This document shows, in pieces, positions 57,533-64,000 of a stretch of 64,000 nt of DNA (positions are counted from its first letter, which is position 1; each line of letters begins with the position of its first letter). A program made the position numbers and the translations under genes. The stretch comes from Pseudomonas cichorii (lineage in GTDB: Bacteria > Pseudomonadota > Gammaproteobacteria > Pseudomonadales > Pseudomonadaceae): the NCBI RefSeq assembly GCF_015471405.1, contig NZ_BLVZ01000006.1, positions 310,001 to 374,000 on the forward strand. The letters run 5' to 3'. The notes beneath the pieces were generated by a model. The model was not told the origin of the DNA. It did not search any database and saw only the letters and a list, made by a program, of their open reading frames with translations.

Positions 57533-58516
57533 ATGAGTCATGCGTTGAGTTTGAATATCCGGCCATTACGGGCCGGGGCCGGTACCTTGCCCATGCTGGT
57601 GGAGGCGCCCGAGCCGGGCCTGGACTTGATGGAAGCTCTGGGCGAGTTCAAACCACTGGTTGCCGAACATCTTTACCGCAGCGGCGGGATCCTGTTCCGC
57701 GGCTTCAATGTCGGCGGTGCGGAAGCCTTTCGTGAATTTGCCGCCGGGTTTGGCGACCTGTTGCTCAACTATGAGTTCGGTTCAACGCCGCGCAGCAACG
57801 TGACCAAAGGCGTCTACACCTCCACCGAATACCCGGCCCACCAGAGCATCCCCCTGCACAACGAGCAGGCTTACACCCTGGAATGGCCGATGCGCATCTG
57901 GTTCTACAGCATGATCGCTGCCGAAACCGGCGGTGAAACCCCGATTGCCGACAGCCGTGAAATCTATCGCCGGATTCCTGCGCGCATTCGTGATCGCTTC
58001 GTCGAAAAGAAACTCATGTACGTGCGCAATTTCGGCAATGGCCTGGATGTGGACTGGAGTCAGGTGTTCAACACCGAAGACGAAAGTGTTGTCGAAGCCT
58101 ACTGCCGCGCCCACAACATTCAATGCGAGTGGAAAGACGACGGCGAACTGCGCACCCGGCAGATCTGCCAGGCAGTGGCGCGCCATCCGGTAACTCAGGA
58201 CATGGTCTGGTTCAACCAGGCGCATCTGTTCCACATCTCCAACCTGCAGCCGGAAGTGCGTGAAACCCTGCTCGATGTGGTGGACGAAGAAGACCTGCCG
58301 CGCAACGTCTACTACGGCGACGGCTCAGCCATCGAAGAAAGCCTGCTGGACGAAGTTCGTGGTGTGCTCGATGAGTGCGCCGTCAGTTTCCCCTGGCTGG
58401 AAAACGACGTCCTGATGCTGGACAACATGCTCTCGGCCCATGCGCGCTCACCGTTTACCGGCAAGCGCAAGGTGGTAGTGGCTATGGCCAAAGGGCATAC
58501 CGAATCGGCCAAGTGA
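57533..58516 (+). CDS. TauD/SyrP-family Fe(II)/2-oxoglutarate beta-hydroxylase
   Basis: A 327-residue non-haem oxygenase. The iron-binding pair is H and E in IPLHNEQAYTLEWP (HxE form), the distal His is in NMLSAHARSPFTGKR, and the following Arg should bind 2-oxoglutarate. SyrP of P. syringae hydroxylates carrier-bound aspartate at the beta carbon. Here the exact PvdS box and the pyoverdine neighbourhood suggest it makes the beta-hydroxyaspartate of the peptide arm. The start ATG 57533 follows GGGAGAG. The substrate is inferred and could instead be another NRPS-bound amino acid. Confidence 0.85.
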   Translation: MSHALSLNIRPLRAGAGTLPMLVEAPEPGLDLMEALGEFKPLVAEHLYRSGGILFRGFNVGGAEAFREFAAGFGDLLLNYEFGSTPRSNVTKGVYTSTEYPAHQSIPLHNEQAYTLEWPMRIWFYSMIAAETGGETPIADSREIYRRIPARIRDRFVEKKLMYVRNFGNGLDVDWSQVFNTEDESVVEAYCRAHNIQCEWKDDGELRTRQICQAVARHPVTQDMVWFNQAHLFHISNLQPEVRETLLDVVDEEDLPRNVYYGDGSAIEESLLDEVRGVLDECAVSFPWLENDVLMLDNMLSAHARSPFTGKRKVVVAMAKGHTESAK

Positions 58517-58529
58517 TGCAGGCCTTCAC

Positions 58530-59747
58530 TTAGCCGTTCTCAAAGTCAGGCGGCGACACAAAATCTTCAGCCTTGGGCGTTGCCTGAATGCCCTTGGCTT
58601 CCTGAGCGCGGTACCAGGCTTCGATAGTGAGTTCTTCGCTCAGGCGGGCTTTGATCACGCAGGGTTGTTGGTGCCAGGGATAGCGTTGCAATTGCTCGTT
58701 GAGTTTCTTTTCTCCCGAAGTTTTCCAGCCTGTTATTGCTTGATCGCGCCAGCGGCGTGGATTGCGCCCGGTGCTGGCATCGTGGGCGACGGTGACGGGG
58801 TCCAGATGGCGGCTTTGTTCCAGCACCGGAAGGTCGGGCAGAGGTTGGGTGACGTCCATATAGCGTTGCAGGCAATCCCAGAAGGCCAGAGTGTTGGCCT
58901 TATCCAGTCCCAGTGAATGCATCTTGGTCGCCAGATAGATCTTTTTATTGGTGTAGCGGTGATACAGCGTGATCGTGTAGTCATGAGAGCCGTAGCCACT
59001 GGGCAGTAACGTCAGCACCGGATCGAACTCCTCGAAAGGCGCGACAAACAAACGCCGAAAACGCCGCTTGAAACGCACCATGCCGTCTACACGGTTGAAC
59101 TCGCTGCCGTCGTGGCGGCTGACCTTGCTGTGTAGCCAGAGCAGGCAGTCGAAGCCGATGGCGCCCATGAAGTAGAGGAAGGTGCCTAACCAGAAGGAAA
59201 TATGCATTTCGCTACTGCCGAAGAGAGTGCCTTGTAGCCAGAGGACGATAGCTGCGCAGATGAAAATTCCGGAAATTTGAATGTAATGGACCGCTTTTTT
59301 TTCAGTCATGTAAAGAGCTAGGGAAACCACCATGCAAACTGCAGATATGACCCCCATAAAAGCCATAAACTCTACGCTGGATTCTTCTGAGCCTATTCTA
59401 ATAAAAGGTAGAACTCCTACCCCCCAAGCAGCCCAGATAAAGAAAAAGCACATTATTTTAGATGTAAATAATATGTACGGAATCTTGCTGGAGTTCTGAA
59501 AGCGCCAGCGCTTTGCATCGCAATACACCTCCTGTTTTTTGCCCGCTTCTTCTTGCGTCTGATAGACCCGATACTCTTCGCACTCCAGTTGCAGACTGAT
59601 TTCCGTAGCTGAATCCAGCTCGGCGTAATGACCGAAGGCAAGGTGTGTATTGAACAGGCCATTGCGGTTGAGATGGGCATACGATCCTGGTGGCGGCAGT
59701 GGTTCCTGGCTGTCGCTGCGATAAGCGCTATTGGCGTAGGCGTTCAT
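58530..59747 (-). CDS. DUF6708-like membrane protein, copy A
   Basis: A 405-residue protein with two or three membrane segments in its middle (about 100-185) and a basic C-terminal domain (SEFNRVDGMVRFKRRFRRLF, PFEEFDPVLTLLPSG, YHRYTNKKI). It resembles the DUF6708 proteins often placed after type VI effectors of the BTH_I2691/VasX group, where they are candidate immunity or chaperone proteins. The start overlaps the copy B stop by ATGA. Its C-terminal half is nearly identical to copy B, while the membrane segments differ. Confidence 0.65.
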   Translation of the reverse strand: MNAYANSAYRSDSQEPLPPPGSYAHLNRNGLFNTHLAFGHYAELDSATEISLQLECEEYRVYQTQEEAGKKQEVYCDAKRWRFQNSSKIPYILFTSKIMCFFFIWAAWGVGVLPFIRIGSEESSVEFMAFMGVISAVCMVVSLALYMTEKKAVHYIQISGIFICAAIVLWLQGTLFGSSEMHISFWLGTFLYFMGAIGFDCLLWLHSKVSRHDGSEFNRVDGMVRFKRRFRRLFVAPFEEFDPVLTLLPSGYGSHDYTITLYHRYTNKKIYLATKMHSLGLDKANTLAFWDCLQRYMDVTQPLPDLPVLEQSRHLDPVTVAHDASTGRNPRRWRDQAITGWKTSGEKKLNEQLQRYPWHQQPCVIKARLSEELTIEAWYRAQEAKGIQATPKAEDFVSPPDFENG

Positions 59748-60988
59748 ATCTGTGACTCGTCGTAATCAGCGCGTCGCGCAAAGTCCTCAGCCTTGGGCGT
59801 CGCTTGAATGCCCTTGGCTTCCTGAGCGCGGTACCAGGCTTCGATGGTGAGCTCTTCACTCAGGCGGGCTTTGATCACGCAGGGTTGTTGCTGCCAGGGA
59901 TAGCGTTGCAATTGCTCGTTGAGTTTCTTTTCTCCCGAAGTTTTCCAGCCTGTTATTGCTTGATCGCGCCAGCGACGTGGGTTGCGGCCGGTGCTGGTAT
60001 CGTGGGCGGCGGTGACGGGGTCCAGATGGCGGCTTTGTTCCAGCACCGGAAGGTCGGGCAGAGGTTGGGTGACGTCCATATAGCGTTGCAGGCAATCCCA
60101 GAAGGCCAGGGTATTCGCCTGATCCAGCCCCAGTGAATGCATCTTGGTTGCCAGAGATATCTTCTTGTTGGTGTAGCGGTGATACAGCGTGATCGTGTAG
60201 TCATGAGAGCCGTAGCCGCTGGGCAGTAACGTCAGCACCGGATCGAACTCCTCGAAAGGCGCGACAAACAAACGCCGAAAACGCCGCTTGAAACGCACCA
60301 TGCCGTCTACCCGATTGAACTCGCTGCCGTCGTGGCGGCTGACCTTGCTGTGTAGCCAGAGCAGACAGTCGAAGCCGATGGCGCCCATGAAGTAGAGGAG
60401 GGTGCCTAACCAGAAGAAAATATGCATTTCGCTACTGCCGAAGAGAGAGCCTTTTAGCCAGAAGACAAGGCCAGTGCAGATAAGGAGTCCGACAATTTGA
60501 ATGTAATGAACAGATTTTTTTTCGGTCATGTACAGGGCGAGAGACGTAACCATCAAGCCTACTGATAGCGCGGCTATTAAAACAGCGATTTCAGTCGTCA
60601 CGTTTCCATATGCCAGTTCAAGAATTACTGAATAGAAAGTACCCATACCCCAAAGAGCCCATATAAAGAAAAAGCTCATTAGCTTAAGCGTAAATAAAAT
60701 ATGCGGTATCTTGCTGGAGTTCTGAAATCGCCAGCGTTTTGCATCACAGTACACTTCCTGTTTTTCACCACCCACTTTCTGCTTCTGATAAATCAGATGT
60801 TCTTCGCACTCCAGTTGCAGAGTGATTTCCGTAGCTGAATCCAGCCCGGCGTAATGACCAAAGGCAAGATGCGTGTTGAACAGGCCATTGCGGTTGAGAT
60901 GGACGTACCATCTTGGTGGCGGCAGTGATCCTTTGTTGTCGCTGCGATAGGCGCTATTGGCGTAGGTAGTATCAATATTTGCGTTCAT
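59744..60988 (-). CDS. DUF6708-like membrane protein, copy B
   Basis: A 414-residue paralogue of copy A, near identical at both ends. The region near 110-195 is different in sequence (LAYGNVTTEIAVLIAALSVG) but keeps hydrophobic segments. It starts at ATG 60988, overlapping the effector stop by ATGA, so effector, copy B and copy A form one coupled operon. An extended in-frame start reaching 61087 would lie inside the effector and is rejected. Role, probably immunity or assembly, is inferred from position only. Confidence 0.65.
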   Translation of the reverse strand: MNANIDTTYANSAYRSDNKGSLPPPRWYVHLNRNGLFNTHLAFGHYAGLDSATEITLQLECEEHLIYQKQKVGGEKQEVYCDAKRWRFQNSSKIPHILFTLKLMSFFFIWALWGMGTFYSVILELAYGNVTTEIAVLIAALSVGLMVTSLALYMTEKKSVHYIQIVGLLICTGLVFWLKGSLFGSSEMHIFFWLGTLLYFMGAIGFDCLLWLHSKVSRHDGSEFNRVDGMVRFKRRFRRLFVAPFEEFDPVLTLLPSGYGSHDYTITLYHRYTNKKISLATKMHSLGLDQANTLAFWDCLQRYMDVTQPLPDLPVLEQSRHLDPVTAAHDTSTGRNPRRWRDQAITGWKTSGEKKLNEQLQRYPWQQQPCVIKARLSEELTIEAWYRAQEAKGIQATPKAEDFARRADYDESQI

Positions 60989-63900
60989 ATACGGTTCTCG
61001 ATGGTTTCGATTTGCCAATACAGAGGAGGGTTGCTCTCCGGGTTGCCATTGGGTGCTCGGCGGTGGGCAGGCGTAAAAGGCGTCCACTTTTTGGGGTGGG
61101 GTTGCGGAAGCAGCAAAGGCGGGCTGCCCGGTTCTGCATGCAATTCGATTTGGGTACTGATTCTCAGCCCTTCGGTTCTGACGGTGCGGCTGATGGGAAA
61201 GGTGGTTTCAATGAAGGAGGGCAATACATACAGAGCGGTGGTTGCATCCAGTGGCACCGCCGCCAGTTTTGGGTTGCCCGCCCTTTGCCAGTGATAGTGC
61301 TTGTTAGCGAAGGCCCTGCCGGTTTCCATGTTTGATTGAAATTCATGGGCCAGCAGTTGAAAGTGTTGAGTGTTATTGCTGAGCATCCCCAGAAGTGGGG
61401 TACTTAAAGTCACCACCCAATCCTGCTCGTCCAGTGCCTTGGCGTCGGGCGCGATGGTTTGCCAATATGTGTTTGTCGGGCGCTTGCGTTGCTGGTCGGC
61501 GTTTAACAGTGCCTCAAGATGATGTGCTGGGGCTTTTCTGCGCCAGTCGCCGAGTCGCATTGCATTGATCTCGGGTTTGCACAGAAGCCCCGTTAATTGC
61601 TGATAGGCAATGAACGGATCTTTTAAATGTAGAAAGTCTTCAGGCGAATCTTCAGCGGCAGAGTCTGTGCCGAGGGGGCCATAACGCACGGCAAGTTCGA
61701 TTGCATCGTCATCAAATATATTGGCAAGCACTGCTCCGCCAATCACCAGTGCTGCCCCGATCAAAAGCGCAAAGGGGTTGATGGTAAGGCCTATGGTATA
61801 GGCTAGCCATATTAAATTTCCCGCTGTAATGGTTGCATAACTTGCTGATAGCTCGTAATTACCATCGTTATAGTTTCGATAGCTGTCCCAAGCGCTTATT
61901 GCTGCGCTAAATAGTGTGGCTGAACCGCCAATGGCTCGAAGAAGAGGCAGCTTGGGGCTGCCTGTCTGCTTCTCGAGGTTTTTTGCCCAGCGCGACAAAA
62001 CGTTTGCTACGTTGATGCGCGGCCTAGTTAGTGCGTTTTCGGTGGCTTTACCGAAAAGAAGTTTGCTATGTCCTCCTAGCGCTACAACAAGATCAGCTAA
62101 AGCGCTACCCACCCCAAAGGCCCCCCGAAACTTTTCTTCACTAGCATTGAACTCTTCAACCGCATCCACCTGCACCACCAAGTTAAAAACCGCAAACCCC
62201 ACCATCAACGTAGGCACCACCCTGGTCTTCTCCAGCCCCTGAGTCAGCGCCCCAAAGTTCACCCGGAAGTTGCTGTAGTGCGCCAGTTCGGGGTGGCCCT
62301 GAGGGATGGCAAGCACCATGACATTGCGCAGCATGGGCGCGTTCTTGCCTTGGCCTTTGGCGCTGGTGCTGCCCAGGGTTTCGCCGGACTGGCTGTGCAG
62401 GGTGGCGTAGCGGTAGTTCTTGCGGGTCAGTTCGCTGCGTTCGCTGTCGGTCAGGCCTCTGCGCAAGCCTGCGCCATGAACGCCGATGACCACATAGTTC
62501 CCGGCCAGTGCTTCGCCCATGGGCATCAGGCGGATTTCAGCCATCTTTTTCGAGAGAGCCGAGAGGGTGTTAAAGGTCGGCATGAAGAGCCGGTAGAGTT
62601 TGATCTTGAGACTGCTGCTGGACAGCCGACTGAGTTGCGCCACGACGCTGGCACCGAAAATATCCAGCAGGTCACCCATGAAGTACGCGAAGGTCTTGCC
62701 CAGGGCGGGCCAATCCACTTTGTCGACAAAGGAGGCGCTGAGCATCAGGGTGCTCAGGCCCATGGCTTGTGGCTCGGCTGGTTGATCAAGGTCGCGCAGG
62801 GCAATCAGGCGCTTGAGCAGTTCGGGAGGTTGCCCGGCGTCTGTGGCCAGCAGCATGGCGCCCAGTGGGTGCTCGGCCTGCAGGATGTTCTTGACCAGGG
62901 TTCTGATGGAGGTTTCCAGCTCTGTAACGTCCATGCCGGTCAGCAAGGCATCCGCCTGAGCAGGCGTGTACTCAAGCGCGCCCAGAGCATTTGCCATCAG
63001 GCTGTAAGGTTCCAGCAACGCTTCGTCGTGGCGATGGGTCCAGTCCATCAGGACGGCGGGCAGTTTTTTGTCGAGCACGTCGACCAGTCGCGCAAGATGT
63101 GCGGCCAGCGATTTGCGTCCGAACTTGCGCTCCTGCTCGAACACCGTTTCATAAAACCTCGGCAGGTCAATCCGGCCTTTCAGGTAAGCGTAATTTCCAC
63201 CCACAGCGCTATACAGCACCTGCGCATAACGGCCGTGTGGCTGGAAGGCAATCAGGGCGTTCAAGGTTTGCAGATAGGAAACGCAGTCGCGTATCTGGGC
63301 GGTCGCGTGGCGAACGGTAAACAGCGGGTCTTCAAGAATGAGGGCGACCAGATGGGTGTTGTCCCGCAACTGGTAGCTGTCCAGCAGATCGACGCCCGCT
63401 TCCACGTCGGGCAGTGGCGCAGGCGGTTGCTGTTTGAGGTGTTGTGCCAATTGCTCCTGGCGGCTCTGCAAACGTTTGAGCAATGTCTCATCGCTGAACG
63501 TCGCAAACTCCGGGGTGAAATCCAGAGGGTCCTGCAGGGCGCTTTCAATATTGAAATCCCTGGCTCGCAAGCCTTTGCGGATACGGCTGACCGGTAGGCT
63601 CGGGTTGTCCTGTGTGGTTTTCCAGTGCTCCGAACCCACGACAGCGGTGTCCCAGATCCGCGCAATATGCTGACAGCGAACCTTGATCCGGTTGGCATCG
63701 CTTTCAAGCCATTCGATGTGCTCCCAGCTCCAGGGCAGTTCGCTGTAAGCCATGCGCAACTGATCGGCGACAAAGCGACCCTGCAACAACATTGGCAGCA
63801 GAATCACCTGCTGCTGGACGGCCACCGGGTCACGCTGGTCGGCATTGCCGAATTGCTGCGCGACACTGCGCCAGTGAGCGACATCCACCTCGAACAACTG

Positions 63901-64000
63901 GCCCTGGCCATCGGTTTCCAGCTCTCGCCATAAAACGTTGCGCCAGAACACATAAATGCGGCCTCGCCGAGGCAAGCCGCCCCTGGGGGATTCATCGGGC
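60985..64000 (-). CDS. VasX/BTH_I2691-like type VI effector, 5' end outside window
   Basis: At least 1004 residues; the frame stays open to the right edge, with DESPRGGLPRRGRIYVFW at the visible N-terminus. The RxGxxYVFW-LEVDV opening resembles the VasX N-terminal domain. A long helical region follows. Then come hydrophobic blocks: VVPTLMVGFAVFNLVVQVDA, and near the C-terminus GNLIWLAYTIGLTINPFALL, which continues with a glycine-rich segment. This is a plausible pore-forming arrangement. Bases 61640-62200 are visibly AT-richer than neighbours. The immunity-like genes follow directly. Family naming is from recollection of this architecture, not a search. Confidence 0.65.
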   Translation of the reverse strand, partial: PDESPRGGLPRRGRIYVFWRNVLWRELETDGQGQLFEVDVAHWRSVAQQFGNADQRDPVAVQQQVILLPMLLQGRFVADQLRMAYSELPWSWEHIEWLESDANRIKVRCQHIARIWDTAVVGSEHWKTTQDNPSLPVSRIRKGLRARDFNIESALQDPLDFTPEFATFSDETLLKRLQSRQEQLAQHLKQQPPAPLPDVEAGVDLLDSYQLRDNTHLVALILEDPLFTVRHATAQIRDCVSYLQTLNALIAFQPHGRYAQVLYSAVGGNYAYLKGRIDLPRFYETVFEQERKFGRKSLAAHLARLVDVLDKKLPAVLMDWTHRHDEALLEPYSLMANALGALEYTPAQADALLTGMDVTELETSIRTLVKNILQAEHPLGAMLLATDAGQPPELLKRLIALRDLDQPAEPQAMGLSTLMLSASFVDKVDWPALGKTFAYFMGDLLDIFGASVVAQLSRLSSSSLKIKLYRLFMPTFNTLSALSKKMAEIRLMPMGEALAGNYVVIGVHGAGLRRGLTDSERSELTRKNYRYATLHSQSGETLGSTSAKGQGKNAPMLRNVMVLAIPQGHPELAHYSNFRVNFGALTQGLEKTRVVPTLMVGFAVFNLVVQVDAVEEFNASEEKFRGAFGVGSALADLVVALGGHSKLLFGKATENALTRPRINVANVLSRWAKNLEKQTGSPKLPLLRAIGGSATLFSAAISAWDSYRNYNDGNYELSASYATITAGNLIWLAYTIGLTINPFALLIGAALVIGGAVLANIFDDDAIELAVRYGPLGTDSAAEDSPEDFLHLKDPFIAYQQLTGLLCKPEINAMRLGDWRRKAPAHHLEALLNADQQRKRPTNTYWQTIAPDAKALDEQDWVVTLSTPLLGMLSNNTQHFQLLAHEFQSNMETGRAFANKHYHWQRAGNPKLAAVPLDATTALYVLPSFIETTFPISRTVRTEGLRISTQIELHAEPGSPPLLLPQPHPKKWTPFTPAHRRAPNGNPESNPPLYWQIETIENRI

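Noticed and set aside
1..64000. tRNA, rRNA, CRISPR array, insertion sequence or prophage attachment site
   Set aside because: None could be recognised by reading; no transposase or integrase protein is encoded in the window.

Overview
The window is chromosomal DNA of a fluorescent Pseudomonas. The evidence is the gene order (mfd/gap, sthA, lolCDE, copRS, queF, mlaA, rssB-rssC, tal, dusA, pvdS-pvdG-pvdL-pvdH-mbtH, fpvG-fpvF), the even high GC, and family-level protein similarity recalled from P. aeruginosa, P. syringae and P. putida. The TauD/SyrP-like hydroxylase behind a PvdS box fits a pyoverdine containing beta-hydroxyaspartate, as in the P. syringae group. That placement is an inference; species cannot be fixed from this sequence alone.

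1-12 kb: the 5' end of mfd (reverse), a long-form GAPDH, two MFS transporters (one TcuC/CitA-like), a 1523-residue toxin-like protein translationally coupled to an ApbE lipoprotein, and the soluble transhydrogenase SthA. In P. aeruginosa this interval holds nqrABCDEF-apbE-nqrM; here only apbE remains. 12-27 kb is mostly core: glycerophosphodiesterase, two PilZ proteins, LolCDE lipoprotein export, CopRS copper sensing with a CopR-type site, QueF, MlaA, the RssB/RssC general-stress switch, transaldolase, DusA and a universal stress protein. Inverted REP-type repeats sit between several of these genes, and one supplies the C-terminal codons of copS.

27-33.5 kb: five reverse-strand signalling genes, each overlapping the next by an ATGA: GAF histidine kinase, NarL-type regulator, a chimeric CHASE3-PAS-LuxR protein, a hybrid CHASE3-PAS kinase, and a lone receiver. 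The chimera joins residues 1-412 of a hybrid-kinase copy, ending two residues before the catalytic His, to the C-terminal half of a NarL-type regulator. It appears to descend from a tandem duplication followed by an in-frame deletion.

34-58.5 kb: pyoverdine locus. A Fur-like site lies in front of pvdS. PvdS-type promoters (TAAAT-N16-CGT or one mismatch) precede pvdG, pvdH and the SyrP-like hydroxylase. PvdL builds the acylated Glu-Tyr-Dab chromophore precursor, PvdH supplies diaminobutyrate, and the MbtH-like protein assists NRPS adenylation domains. FpvGHJK and FpvCDEF form one reverse operon for reductive iron release from ferripyoverdine in the periplasm. 58.5-64 kb: the reverse-strand end of a type VI secretion locus, with a VasX/BTH_I2691-like effector (5' end outside the window) coupled to two tandem DUF6708-like membrane proteins that are near identical except across their membrane segments.
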